The notes: generated by a model from the sequence alone, not told the origin. 64,000 nt of DNA from Asterella californica (GCA_036924285.1 JAYKYS010000010.1:18823001-18887000); one strand, 5' to 3'. Shown: positions 1 through 12,420, numbered from the stretch's first letter. Made by a program: numbers and translations.

Positions 1-3000
1 ACCATCAGTTTCAGGATGATAAGAGGAACTGAACTTGAGGGTAGTTCCGAGCCTTCGAAACAAACCCTTCCAAAAATCAGCTACAAACCTCCTATCCAGA
101 TCTGAAACAATGTCTTTAGGCATCCCATGATACTTAAAAACATATCGTATAAACAGTTCAGCGGCACCTCTTGACGTCACTGCTTCCCTACAAGGGATGA
201 GGTGAGCTTGCTTACTGAAACGATCTATAACAACTAACAGAGCATCAAAACCTCCTGATTCGGGTAAACCTGTGCATAAGTCCATACTTATGCTCTCCCA
301 AGGCCCATCAGGTATTGGCAATGGCCTCAGCAACCCTGTAGGTCTCCTCTGCTCAGTTCGTTGTTGCTGACATGTCAAGCAAGTCTGCACGTACTTGATT
401 ACATCCTCCAACATGGACGGCCAATAGAACTGCTCTTTAACTCGTTGCAATGTTCTATTTTGTCCTCCATGTCCAGCCAGTTCACAATCATGACATTCTT
501 GCATGACGAGTGTCCTTAGAGATCCAGCTGGAACGTAGACCTTGGTTTGCTTGTAAAACCAAAGGCCATTGCGAAATGAGAGATGACGTACCAATGGATC
601 TCTCCCTTGTTGGTTGGTCCAACGTTGAGCCTGAGGATCGTCTGGCAATGCTTGTCTGATTCGATCCAAAAGCTCTTCACTTGTGTCCTGAGTTGTTAAC
701 GCCTGGACACGTCTGCTTAACACATCCGCTGGAATATTTTCCTTCCCCTTTTGATACCGCCATTCGATATCAAAACGTGCAAGCTCCACTTGCCACCTCT
801 GTTGTTTACGTGACAAACGAGGTTTACTCTGAAAGTATGTATTACCCTCGCAGTCCGTTACAACAGTAACTTTGCTTGGTAACAAATAATGCTCCCAACG
901 CTTCAAACAATGGATAACTGCGAACATCTCCTGTTCATGAGCAGGCCATTTTGCCTCAGTCTCTGAGAACTTGTGACTTTCGTAAGCCACCGGATGCTTT
1001 TCTTGCATCAACACTCCTCCAATGGCCCATTGAGAAGCATCTGTGTGAACCTCGAAAGGTTCTCCCATCTTTGGAAGAGCTAGCACGGGCATCTCTGTCA
1101 GTGCTTGTTTCAATCCTTGAAACGCTCTTTCAGCTGCTGGATTCCAAACAACCTTGGAAGTCTTGCGTAATAAGTCAAACAAAGGTGCGGCTTTATGCGC
1201 AAACTGATAAACAAAGCGCCGAAAATATGTGGCTAACCCAAGAAAAGATCTGAGCTCATGAACACTCTCAGGTCTCTTCGATTCAACAATGGCTCGAATC
1301 TTAGCCCTGTTAGGATGAATGCCCTGCGCATCGATCAAACATCCTAGAAACACTACACTCTCTTGTCCAAAAGAGCACTTGCTCTTCTTGAGATAGAGTT
1401 GATGTTCTTCTAGACGCTTAAACACCATTTCAACATCTATTAGATGCTGATCCCAAGTGGATGAGAAGATGATGATATCGTCTAGGTACACGATAACACT
1501 CTCATCCAAGAGATCTCTGAAGATCTCGTTCATTAGCCTGCAGAAAGTACCAGGTGCATTGGACAATCCAAACGGCAACACTGTATACTCAAACAAGCCA
1601 TACCTCGTCCTTACAGCTGTCTTTTCTTCATCACCTTCTTTGATCCGGATTTGATGATATCCAGAACGCAGATCCAGCTTGGTGAAATACCTTCCTGTGG
1701 CCAACCGATCGGTGGTTTCATCCATGAGAGGAAGAGGGTACTTGTTCTTGACAGTAACCTTATTGAGTGCACGATAGTCCGCACACATGCGAATACCACC
1801 ATCCTTCTTGGCCACGAACAACACCGGGACAGCATAAGGTGATATACTAGGTCGTAAGATACCCAGAGCTACCAACTCTTTCAACTGAGTCTTCAGCTCT
1901 GTCAGCTCATCAAACGACATCCGTCTTGATGGCACTACAGTAGGGGTAGCCCCAGGAACCAGATCAATAGCATGATCCAAGGTTCTCCTCGGCGGAAGTC
2001 CTGTTGGTAACTGGTCCGGCATTAGGTGAGAATACCTCTCAATCAATGCCTGCATATCAGGATGTATGGGAAGAGCAGCAACACGTTCTTCCTCATCCGT
2101 CTCCACCTTGGGTTTAGACATCACTGCAACCCAAGCTTCGTCTACCAACTTGATCTGCTTTCCAAACTGTCTAGCTGTGCAGATCTGAAATGCCACCTTG
2201 GCTCGTTGGAACTTACGAGCAGCATGGTTTGGCTCCTTGGGTCTCTCTTTGATGATCAAAGGATGTGGTTGACCCAAGCCCCATTGATCCATGACAATGA
2301 CGTTCCCTTCTTGAACATCTAGCTTGGCTTTGGTCTCTTGTAACCAAGACCAGGACAAGATACCTTCCATCGTGTCGCCTAAGCTCATAACTAAAAACTC
2401 GTGCTTCCTAGTTACCCCTCCAACAGTAACAGGAACACTCATGAGCTTTTCTGTAACGGTTGTGCTACCTTGCACAAACCTTACCAACAACGGGCTCATG
2501 ATCTTGGTTCTAGTCACCCCTAAGGTCCTGACTAGTTTTTCATTCAAGACATTCACATCTGCTCCAGTATCAATAAGCAAACAGCACCGGTGGTTTCCTA
2601 TTTTCACTTCAATCCACGGCAGAAAATCCCCATGCTCTACCAAATGCTCACCAACACATACCTCTGCTTCAGTAGTCGCCTCAACTGGTTCTTCAATACT
2701 GGTTGTCTCTTCAACTGTCAACCCACGCACGTTGCTCGTTGTTGAACGTTGAGGACAATCACGAGCGATATGACCGTCCCGTTCGCATCGAAAGCAGATG
2801 ATCGTCCTTGAAGGTGTAGCACTGCTAGCTCCACTGCTCCTAGCACCTGAAGTCGAAGCTTGGTTGGATCTTGCATTAGATGCATAGGATCCAGTAGGTC
2901 GTGTCTGAATAGGACCACGAGAAACTCCTTGCTGTTGAGATCCACGAGGAAACCTCCTTCCCGCTGCACCAAATCTTCCACCACCACGTCCTCTACCACC

Positions 3001-3927
3001 TCTACTCTGAGAGGACGCTATCTGTCCTTGAGGATTGCGCCAAAATCCTCTACTAGGCTCGCCACCACTTGTTCCACGCTGAAACTTGGAGGGCTGCACG
3101 GTATAATTACGCTCTCTAGTGTTCTCTGCTGCTTCCAAAAATGCAAACAAGTCTTGCATGTCCTCGGACTTGTGAAACATAACCCAGCTATCAAACACAC
3201 TAGCATAAAAACCCTGCAGACCTTTCTTCAAGTGAAACAGCAAGTCGGTGCGATCCACCATGTGCAAACGAGTAACCAACTCAGAAAATCGCTGGAGGTA
3301 CTGTCTGATACTTCCTGTCTATCTCAGATGAATGAGCTCCAGCCGAAACTGTGTAGCTTCATCCACCGGTACCAGATGTCTTCTGAGTTCATCCTTCAGC
3401 TCCGGCCAAGTGGACATAGGAGTTGTACCGTTCAAACTCCTCATCCGCTGTTGACCTCCATACCATTCCTTAGCCTCTCCTTCCAGTCTACTAACAGCAT
3501 AGGTGAACCAGCTGCGCTCATCGAAATTCTCTAAGTAATTCTCCATCTCAGTAACCCATAACTCAAACTTGGAAAAGCTTTTCTCACCGTTGAAGGCTGA
3601 TGGTGTCGCTGGTTCAGCCCACTTCACTTTCCGCTTGTGCCCTTCTTTGGCCGAGCTGCCTTCTGCAACATTCTCTTGCACCTTCTGTGACCCATCTTCA
3701 TTCTTATCTGCTTGAGCAATATCAATTGCTTCTTCGCCTGGTAGTGCTAAATCCTTGACTTGCTCGATTTGCAGTACAGGGACCTCCGCTTCCTTCTCTT
3801 GTGTCGCTTTTGCTTGAGTTAAATCCGCCTTCAGCACCTTGTTCTCAGCTTCTATTTGCTCAAGTCGACCTTCCAACTTTCTCAGCAATGCTTTCATCTC
3901 GTCCAACTCGGTCGACACAGCCTCCAT
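1..3927 (-). pseudogene. Ty3 gag-pol polyprotein with one in-frame amber codon (partial)
   Basis: The ATG is at 3927. Gag starts with a short coiled-coil-like segment, then a retrotransposon gag core (WYGGQQ and LRRHLVP regions). A TAG occupies 3321-3319 in the sequence HLR-stop-TGSIRQYLQRF, after which the same frame stays open to the window edge. Downstream in order: an Arg/Gly-rich nucleic-acid-binding region; a CCHC knuckle CFRCERDGHIARDC (about 2753-2796); protease with LLIDTGAD (DTGA at 2571-2560); reverse transcriptase with VYLDDI (1488-1474); RNase H with EVHTDAS (about 1009-1056) and DIEWRYQKGKENIPADVLSR; integrase with an HHCC finger (about 363-505) and core aspartates (about 82-290). 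The amber codon could be a mutation (a Gln is expected at this place in such gags) or a readthrough site. Gag and pol being in the same frame suits either reading. Confidence 0.9.
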
Positions 3928-3963
3928 TGTCGATGATGTTTAGCAAAGACTCAACTTGAGCCT

Positions 3964-3975
3964 GCTCTGATACCA
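3964..3975 (-). other. Primer-binding site, initiator Met tRNA type
   Basis: The minus strand reads TGGTATCAGAGC, complementary to the 3' end of plant initiator Met tRNA (...GCTCTGATACCA). Twelve bases match. The next bases (AGG) fit the tRNA if one base is skipped. It sits between the LTR end and the gag start, as expected for reverse-transcription priming. Confidence 0.85.
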
Positions 3976-3977
3976 AC

Positions 3978-4907
3978 TGTAACGTTCTACCGTAGATCTC
4001 GGAACAGATTCTTTAATCTCTAACCAATGAACTGCCGAACGTGAACCTCCTTGAAGATCTTGTATTATATTTGTGTCTCCAGATCCAGTTCGTTAAACTT
4101 TCCGCTAATAAACACCAAGGATTGGATAACCGTCGGACGGGTTTAGAATAACTAACTAGTCTTTGGCAGGCCTCTGCTACTAATCTCAGATTTCAGGATA
4201 CCGTGCAAACTATTCCAAGTTTGGGCAGCGCTTCCGCTACTGGTGGTCAAGTCGGAACGCCAGGACCCACAAGGAGCAACCGCCAAGACTAGGAGACCTA
4301 GTAGATGCTAGGAAGTAGGAAGGCAAAGCAATTATATCGAAATGAAGTCAACACGATACCAGATGCGCCCAACTCAGTTTTAGCACACAACTCAAGCCTA
4401 CTTATCAGAATGGAGAAAGTCACGGGCTCATATACATTACATGGCATTACTTGCTGACAAGGTCACGCAGCGCTCTTGGATCGGCAATCCTTCACTACTC
4501 AGCAACTCCAGAACTAAGACTTCAGCAGAGAACTTAATTTCACTCTGAACGCCCTGATTTCTGTTACTCAACAGATCAAACCCCAAGTCAGCGCCCTAAT
4601 CAAACACCCCAAGTCTGCTCTCAAGGTCCCTCTTCAAATCTGCTCTCCAAGGAGCTTGATGTGCATCAGTTCTAGCTCCTGATTTCTGACCTCAAAGGTA
4701 ATGTACACTACACTGAAAATACTGTCTCCTCCCTCACTACCAAGAGTGCTCTCTCCAAAACTGAAAAACTGAAAATGCCTCCTTTAGGGTTCGCGACACT
4801 CTTTTATCTAGTCTCTTGAGCCTGCTTTTTGACCATGCAGCTGCCACGTTTGGATTAATCACTCCCCGAATGCCATCTGGTTTGGGGAAAAAGCAAAAAG
4901 TGTTACA
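3978..4907 (-). repeat. 5' LTR of the Ty3 element (930 bp)
   Basis: On the minus strand the LTR begins TGTAACAC at 4907 and ends GTTACA at 3978, giving the TG...CA ends and a 6-bp terminal inverted repeat (TGTAAC/GTTACA). The primer site begins two bases after its end, the usual spacing. An A/T-rich TATA-like stretch lies near 4330 but I cannot fix the transcription start. Confidence 0.85.
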
Positions 4908-6371
4908 GTTCACACCGAAAGCTTCTGAAGCCAGAGACCCTCGTTAAGTTTTAAACAACCAGAGGTCAGTTCGGACATGGTACAACTCAAAATATTTCCT
5001 TTCAATAGAAAAATAATCAACCGTCACCTACCGCAAAGGGCCGAAACCTGACCGGTAGGAAATTAGACCCTTGTGCCAGAGATGTGTCCACGATGAGAAC
5101 GCCGGACAGGACGCTCCAGGCTGGACTGAGAAAAGCTTTTACTGTTTACTATCTGAGGCGAGGAAGGAAACTTTCTGACAGATAACCGCCTAAGACTTGT
5201 GAGAAAGGCAGAAAGTAACAAACAGTTTATCCAGTATCACCTTGACAACAAGCAGCACGAACTAAAGCCACAGTCCATGTAAATCCGGCAGTACGAACAG
5301 CAAGAATATGTATAACACTGGAAGATGTTGGAGACATGAGTGTCAACAGTTTCTCCCTAATCTTCTACATCAAATACAAACGCTAGAATAGCATCACGCA
5401 CGTAAAAGGGAAAAGCTTCAAAGTCCTGTGCCTGACAAACTCTGGCATGGGTAATGACGGACATTTTACTTCTGATTGCCTACAAAACATCTCACGGAAT
5501 AAAACACATACTTTCACCTTTTTAAAGCCAGCCTTGGAACGAAACCTGAGATCCAAAAACTCTGCGGATTGACAATCTTTTGTGACAACCCCCTTTGTCC
5601 GCGACGAGTTTCTGCAGCATAAGAACAAAGCCAACAACAGCATCCTCGCCTTTCTACAGTTCAAGCACTACGTCATGGGGAAGTTGCGACGACAATGCAT
5701 GTTTCTTGGTAAAGAAAAAACATCAGGCACCGCCAAAAAGGGAAAAGGACATTCTCCTTTACGGATAAAGTTGCTACCGGCAAGAAACAAAACTGCGAAA
5801 AGACATTCGGAACAGCTGACATTCTTAGCTCATCATGAGCAACGCAGAGTGGGCCCAACAGGTCTACTCCACGCACTACATGACCAGCTAAAGTTTCACC
5901 ATGTGCAGTTTGACTAGAACAATTGTAAAGCACACGCTGTAGCACATATTTTCGTCAGTCAGCTTAAATGAAAGATTTGTTCATCGAGAAACAGTTCACA
6001 ACCAACGGTGGAAAGGGAATCCAAACATGGAAAATCAAATATCCTCCAGTGATAACCTTTTATAATAATCAACCTAAGTTCTAAGACAAAGAATGAGTTC
6101 TGAATTAATTTAATAGATTGCAGCACGTGAATACACAGCTGCAGAAGGGGTGGCGTGCTTTGTCACCCCCAACCATTCGAGTACAGCGAATAAACCTAGT
6201 ACGTTGATCATCGATAAGTAATACCTGCTGCGATCGAAAAACTGATTCTCTCCCATGTAAAGTTTCCCTGTAAGCACACGACTGCTAATAAGCTACCCTT
6301 CTTTCCTACCTCTCAAGCGAGAACTCAATACCGGCGAAGGATGCTTCTCTAATTCTGTTTGTTTATCACCA
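4908..6371. other. No gene recognised; spacer between Ty3 LTR and LRX stop
   Basis: The part next to 6371 should contain the LRX 3' UTR. A 111-codon frame on the plus strand (5582-5917) and a 90-codon one on the minus strand overlap each other, have no recognisable domain and look like chance. I see no clear poly(A) signal on the minus strand. Confidence 0.5.
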
Positions 6372-8955
6372 TTAATAGTGTGGTTTAGAATGAGAACCGT
6401 CATCAGAGGAGTGAACCCACGGAGGAGGAGCTCCCCATGACGGAGGCCAAGTCTCTCCGGGTGCCATTTGACACGGTGGGGGTGGTGCATATACAGGTGG
6501 AGGTGATGACGGGGGGGTTCCTGTTGATACCGGAGAATTCCAGGGAGGATATGACCACGCGGGTGGTGGCGGTGAATCCCAGGGTGGATAAGTTGAGGGG
6601 GGCGATGACGGAGGATAGGTTGCTGGAGGGGATGGTTGTTCCCATGCTGGGGGAGGGGGAGATGACACTGGAGGTGGAGTGTAGGAAGGAGGTGGAGGTG
6701 AAGGGGGAGGTGGTGGTGGTGGTGGTGGTGGTGGTGGTGATGGGGATGGAGGAGGAGGCGATGGGGATGGCGGAGGAGGGGATGGCGGAGGTGGCGGAGA
6801 TGAGACGGGTGGTGGAGGAGACGGGAATTGCCAAGTAGGAGGCGATCCCCAAGGTGGTGATGGTGGAGACGACCAGTATGGTGTGGGAGGAGTAGACCAC
6901 GGTGGAGAAGGATTGTTCCACTGAGGTGGTGGAGAGCTAGGAGGGCCCCATGGTGAAGGGTTCGGGGGAGGACCCCATGGAGAAGGAGCACCGGTCGACG
7001 GTGGTGGGAAATAGTTTGAACAGGGAGGAAGGGGTGGTGGAGTCGATGGAGGTGGTGGTGATGGAGAAGGAGGTGGAGGTGGAGGTGAAGGAGGCGGCGG
7101 TGATGGTGACGGTGGTGGGGGAGATGGTGAGGGTGGAGGGGGAGATGGTGGTGGAGGTGGAGGAGGAGGAGGAGATGGTGAGGGTGGAGGAGGAGATGGC
7201 GGTGGAGGTGAAGGAGGAGGGGGAGATGGTGGTGGTGGTGGGGGAGATGGTGAAGGAGGTGGCGGTGAAGGAGGCGGGGGAGAGGGCGAAGGAGGTGGGG
7301 GAGAAGAAACTGGTGGTGGGAGAACTGGAGTCGGAGGAGAGGGGAACAACCTCTGGTAAAACTCGGTACAGGTTTGGTTATTCTTCTGCCCAGACACACC
7401 ACCGAAACAGTTGCCACCAAAGTTGAATTCGACTCCACGCGCACTAAGGTTGGCGCAGGCTGGACTCAATCCGTTAAAATAATTATCCTCGACGGTAACA
7501 TTAGCTAAGTTCGGCAAATTGCACAGCTCTGCCGTCAACTCACCGTAGAACTGGTTCTGAGCAATGTCGAAAACTTCCAACTGCTCCATGTTCTCGATGC
7601 TGTTCGGTAGACGACTGAGAAGCTTATTCTTGGCTACATCGAACACTACAGTTTGCTGGAGAGCACCGATCTCTCCGGGAAGCTCACCGTAGATCTCGTT
7701 GTTCAGAACCACGAACTCATTTAGTGTTCTTGACATGTTCTCAATTGATCTTGGAATGCGCCCCGCAATTTTGTTGTTCGCCGCAACCAACACTGAGACT
7801 GGAGAGTTTCCTAATGTATCTGGCAAGTACCCGTCGAAATTATTATTGTTAACAAAAAGAGCATCCAGGGGAAGGTCGAATAATTCGTCCGGCAGAGGTC
7901 CGTAGAAACTGTTGAACCGGATATCTAGATAGATCAGAGCCGGCAGTCTCAACACAACTCTAGGAAAACTTCCCGACAGCATGTTGTTACTGAGGTCCAA
8001 CTCGGTCAACCTGCGGAGCTTCCGGAACGTGTTGGGGATGCTTCCATGGAAATAATTCGTATTGATGTGGAAGATACCCACGGTCTTCAAGTACCCAAGC
8101 TCTGGCACCAAAGTTCCAGCCAGCATAGCGTGATTCAGATCTATTCCGGCCACTACAAGCTTCCCGGTCTCCGGATCTACTTCACAGAACACCCCAATCC
8201 ACTTTGCCTCTTCGTCGCAAGGATTGTCACCCACCCATGACCCTGTAATGTTGAGAGGGTCGCTGTAGATAGCTCGTTTCCACGACTGAAGTGCGTACAC
8301 GGCATCCTTGATTGGCGTATGGCGTCCAACGCCAGGCGGATGACCCCCAACACCAGGAGGGTGTCCGCCAACACCTGGTGGGTGCTGCCCCACTCCTGGC
8401 GGATTATTACCCTCCCTCACCGGAGGACTCCATGAAGGATACTCACCGTAGGGATAACCTGGCACCCAGTACGTAGCAAAGCATACTAGTCATTATTAGT
8501 CCTCACGCTTGCAAGAAATCTTGGCAACGCGTTCGCCCCTCACAATGCATTTCATCAATGAGCTCTCTCAACTAGCAATGTTGGCTAGAATCTAAGCTGC
8601 GGCTTCGGGATAAGCATGAGTTAAGTGCAGGACTAGCTAGCACAGTCGGTCAGTCAAACATGCTTTCGGGGTGAACGCTAAGTTGCCTGCACTTGAACCA
8701 CTCCGAAAGATGGACTATAAAGGCTCCTGTGCTGCTTTGAACCTTCCAAGGCTTTCCTTACAATCCTCCCAATGTGCTGTCTCCTAAGCGCCACGGCCCT
8801 CTAATCTGATCCTGCGGATGAACGAATGCATATAAAGACGGCAGAAGGGCTCAAGAAGTCCAACAAGAATGCAAGATCGTACCTTGAACGCCAAATGATC
8901 CGAGTACGGAGCTCCATAGCAGCAGCACAACCCACAGCCCACCCATGCACCGCAT
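6372..8955 (-). CDS. Leucine-rich repeat extensin (LRX) cell-wall protein
   Basis: Two exons: 8955-8883 and 8458-6372, with a 424-bp intron (donor CAAG|GTACGA, acceptor GTGCCAG|GT, likely branch site GACTAAT upstream). The predicted protein is 719 residues. Exon 1 encodes 24 residues with a hydrophobic WVVLLLW core, a secretion signal. Without it the long exon has no ATG. Residues about 43-74 hold four PPGVG-x-H repeats. Next comes the LRX N-terminal cap (ALQSWKRAIYSDPLN, Cys pair), then about ten LRRs (roughly residues 130-370) with the family-typical VVAGIDLNHA, LDLRFN-like and GNSPVSVLVAANN segments. A Cys-rich hinge (NCFGGVSGQ..C) follows, and then a 325-residue extensin tail of SPPPP/SPPPPP blocks with scattered Tyr and Trp. 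In known LRX proteins the LRR part binds RALF peptides and the tail anchors in the wall. That role is inferred here from family membership. The frame is intact. Confidence 0.93.
6428..7330 (-). repeat. Ser-Pro-rich extensin-coding low-complexity tract
   Basis: The plus strand reads as GGTGGAGGAGG-type sequence, the complement of CCN-rich Pro codons encoding S-P(3-10) blocks. It includes a GGTGGT microsatellite around 6713-6740. Such tracts expand and contract by slippage, so the exact tail length should be checked against long reads. The long glycine/valine-rich frames on the opposite strand are by-products of this composition. Confidence 0.85.
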
Positions 8956-9025
8956 CACACTGTGGAGTTGCCACTCCACAGCACAACAATCACCACCGCC
9001 TCTCCCAGCCTGCCTCAACTTCTCT

Positions 9026-9428
9026 GCTTCGCGATCTACTCGTGATCCTCCTGTCTTCTCTTCTATTCCCTACCACTCCCCGCTGCTGCTGCTTCCTTCG
9101 ACAATGCGCCGACCACGAACTTCTTCTCTCGCTCAGCCCATACTCAAGCTGTCATCTACTGCTGCATCTTGCTGTGCGGCTAGCTTCCTCCCTTCTTTCC
9201 TAAATTCCACCGCCCCTCCCTGCGCGCCTTTACTTTACTGCTTCGCGAACTACTCCTGCTGCTCCTGTCTTCTCTTCTATTCCTTACCACTCCCCGCTGC
9301 TGCTTCCCTCGACAATGTGCCGACCGCGAACTTCTTCTCTCGCTCATCCTCTACTCTGCTTCATCTACTGCTGGCTCTTGCTGTGCGGCTAGCTTCCTCC
9401 CTCCTTTCCTACGTCCTACCGCCCTCCT
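9026..9428. repeat. Tandem duplication, period 214 bp, upstream of LRX
   Basis: Two copies begin at GCTTCGCGA (9026 and 9240). They share CTGTCTTCTCTTCTATTCC, a CCGACC-CGAACTTCTTCTCTCGCTCA block and TTGCTGTGCGGCTAGCTTCC. The units are pyrimidine-rich on the plus strand (purine-rich on the LRX sense strand) and lie 70 bp upstream of the LRX ATG, so they probably belong to its promoter or 5' UTR. Confidence 0.85.
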
Positions 9429-12420
9429 TAAAGGTGCTGCTAATCCTACTGTACAAATGGATGTCACTGGGTTATGGGTGATCTTTCCAAACCAGACTTC
9501 GAACAGACAATCGACACTATCGATCACTCGAAAATGCAGATGCAGTTCTTGCACGCTCCGAGACGAGCGCTGAATATGTGAGATGTGCACCTCCTCCTCA
9601 AGGCAAACCGGCGGAGGACAATGAAACGGAGCGCGAAAGGTGAAAGGGAAGGTAGAACGTGAGTGTGAACGGGGAGTTAGGTGGGTTTCTCCAAGCGTTC
9701 CAGATTTCCCACACCTTCTTACCCGGCGAGCCGCCAGGCAGGAGTAAGGCGGGTGAGAGCACGAAAAATGAAACGAGGTTTTTCCTTGTACATCCACCAT
9801 TTTCCAGAGTTGCACGAGAACGTCCCCACAGTGATCGCATCGGAGGAAAGACCGCGTCGTCGTCCAACACGACGGATCCGCTGCCATTCCGCCATTTCTT
9901 CCAGGCCTTCTGCGACGCAAATCGCGCGGAACGTGCTCTGGGCGAAACTCCTGCTGTGGAGTTCCGCCTCTGCTTGCCGGACGGAGCCTGGACTCGTCCT
10001 ATCGCCGCGTTTGGCCAGCACCCACCCACTCGACGTCGCGCGATAGTAGACGGGTCCACCATCATGTGCGTGACTAGGATCGGGCGACCGGGTTAGGAGT
10101 CAGGTGTACCGAAGACCCGGACTCGCCTGAGATCCAGGGGTCCTTGGCTCCCATCATCACAAGGCTCGGCTTGGCCGCACATGGGCTCGACGTGCTTCAT
10201 AAGTTCTCGACAGCCTGACTGCCGGATGTTGCCTTCCACACGGCATGTGGATGTAGTCGATGTGTATAAAGCTCTTCCCTCCCATATGTCCCGATACCTA
10301 CACCTTCCTTATTCTTCTTCGACGTTCGTCGTCTGCTGCTCCTTCGTGGTCTGCCTTTGAGTGTTGACGTGCCGAGCAGAGAAACTGGAGCTGCAGATGA
10401 GTGATGAATGAGGTAGGTCCCATTTCTCAACCCACATGAGAGAGCGGAGAAAGAAAGAATACTCGCGATGTCAATACTAAATTTCCCCGGCTGTCCACAG
10501 CTGCTCTCCGTTTCGCTTTGACTCCATCCCCATGACGTCTCTATAACCTAAGGCCGTACACTCTGCGAGAGTAACATGGTTCATTTCAATTCTTTCGCTG
10601 TCGTTTTGAGCGAGAAATTTCTTACGACACTTGTCGTCAGCCGATTGCTTTCTCCGGCGGGATAAACCTACAGAAGCGCCGAGCCATCTATATAGCCTTT
10701 CCTTCATTCTGTAGTAGAGTTAACATGGCGCGTTTAAATTTTTCCGGTTCGGTCTCCTTGGAGCTTGAGATAGAGTGAAGAGTATTTGGCCCACAAGTGG
10801 CACCTTTTTCTCCCCATTCATGTTCTTGTCTTCTCCTCCACAGATCCCACTTCCGATTTGCAGCTCCACTCATTTTGCTTCGAGAGCCTCGGAACTCGTG
10901 TACTCAGCATAAATCCATCTTAATCCAACTTCCTCCACCATTTCGCTGTATCGTTCTTTGTGTTTGTGTCGTTGACGAATCTTCTCTTCCACCACTCGAG
11001 CCTCTTCGTCTTGAAACACCATCTCGTCCAGGTTATCCCTTCATCATCGGATCACTTTTATCTCTTTATTCTATATTGTACTTATCATGTTCAGTTTGTG
11101 CATCATACATCTCCCGTAAGCTACTGACTATAGCTTTCTACCATCACTTTTGAGAATGATACAGCAACTTTCAGTTTGCGAACTTACAGAAACTAGTTCA
11201 CAGGGAACGCAAAAGTATACAACTTAAACCTAGGCGGAAGGGAAATGTCTACAACTTTCCACAAATGCTTAATCAGATTCGTCATGTATATGGAGCTCAC
11301 GAAACAGGTCGCCTGATATGTACACTGAGAATTCTGTCCTTCGTACATTCGGGTGCATAACCCTTTCTTCAACATGAGAATCTGGAACATCTACAAAAGT
11401 TGCAACATAAACAAGAAATAGGTTGGAACTATTTCACGTTTTACTTCATTCTGGAATTTATATTCTCACACTTTTCTTTCAGTGAATTAGCAAGACTCTT
11501 GAGAATCTCATGTTTCTAAGTGGAACATTTTCATTCGTCCTCCTAACCTCGAAAATACCATTTCAGGTGTATATAACAGACAAGCCATTCAGTCTAGACA
11601 GCAAGCAACAAGATCATGTACGTAAAACAACTGTCAACCTCGTCGTCTTCACTTTTCAGTGCTTTTGGGTTTGTCCTGCCGGTGCATGCGAAACCACACT
11701 TCTCTTTGGAGACTTCAGTGTCAACCCTTTCTACGGTGTCAACGGTTGACGGACTGCTTGCTTCTCACAAGCATATAACTTTTCTTCTTCTTTTGGTTCG
11801 CCGATTCAGGATTAGGCTCTTACGTACTTTTTACAAAACGCTTGTTGCATCCTATTGCATTCTGATAAAACGCATATATCTAAACATTCTCTGCGCTCTT
11901 GTGACACTCCTCTGCGGTTAAATGATATGCATGTAACCTGCAGTTCTCTCCAGAATGGAGGAAAGTGACTTACTTCATTCGCGGGGCGTAAATCTTGTGC
12001 GAGACTGGGGGAGTTGGGTATTCGCCGCAGGTAGACTATTGAATATTTTTCTTAATTATTTCTACTAGCAAGGAGATGTTTTCGTTATCGCAGCTATTTT
12101 TGAGTGTGTAAGAAAATCAAAAGTTTGATTACGCACTAATATTAACTTAAAGTTACAAGAAAATCATGGTGTGAGCATCATGGTGCTGCTTTCCTTATCC
12201 TCCTTTTCTCGCGAAGCTATTATTTAAATCTCTTTTTTGTCGTGAGGCTTTCTGCCACTGAATGCGGTTTCCTTTGCACGGACTGAGCGCTAACATTTTC
12301 TTACGTATACTGTAGGGGTGTCAAAGTGAAGAGAAAATTCTCTAACAGATGAAAGAATAATATTCGTAACTCGTTAATCTTAATCTATAATGCGAATGGA
12401 AAAGATAACATTTTTCATGG
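9429..12420. other. Intergenic stretch, no gene confidently recognised
   Basis: GC-richer up to about 10.1 kb, with several overlapping open frames on both strands (9351-10096), none with a domain I recognise. The overlap and odd composition suggest chance frames in GC-rich promoter or leader DNA. A 118-codon plus-strand frame at 10797-11153 and another at 11510-11749 are also unrecognised. From about 12.0 kb the sequence becomes AT-rich. An unmodelled plus-strand transcript starting near 10.3 kb cannot be excluded. Confidence 0.4.
10265..10270 (+). promoter_or_regulatory. Possible TATA box (plus strand)
   Basis: TATAAA followed by a CT-rich stretch (GCTCTTCCCTCCC), a layout common in plant core promoters. 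No plus-strand gene can be shown downstream, so this is only a candidate. Confidence 0.2.

Larger units (their letters stand above)
1..4907 (-). mobile_element. Ty3-type LTR retrotransposon, 5' part, cut by the window edge
   Basis: Reading on the minus strand, the order is 5' LTR (4907-3978), primer-binding site, gag, protease, reverse transcriptase, RNase H and integrase, running off at position 1. That order (RT before integrase) defines Ty3/Metaviridae. The polyprotein frame is open for more than 1100 codons after one amber stop, so this is by far the best-preserved element here. The integrase style resembles chromoviruses, but its C-terminus, where a chromodomain would lie, is outside the window. 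The 3' LTR and target duplication are also outside. Confidence 0.93.

Noticed and set aside
2860..3534. Plus-strand 224-codon Ser/Thr-rich frame
   Set aside because: Lies antisense to the Ty3 gag with its zinc knuckle.
6437..7426. Plus-strand glycine/valine/glutamate-rich frames opposite the LRX tail
   Set aside because: They are the complement of Ser-Pro codon repeats; the minus strand has an intact LRX with signal peptide and LRRs.
6293..7444. Minus-strand 383-codon His/Leu-rich frame
   Set aside because: Overlaps the extensin tail in a shifted frame; CCN repeats read off-frame give His and Leu.
8831..8837. TATAAAG as a plus-strand promoter
   Set aside because: It falls inside the LRX intron and no plus-strand gene follows.
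9351..10096. Overlapping frames of 100-189 codons on both strands
   Set aside because: No domain, no consistent strand, Arg/Ser/Pro-rich translation typical of chance frames in GC-rich DNA.
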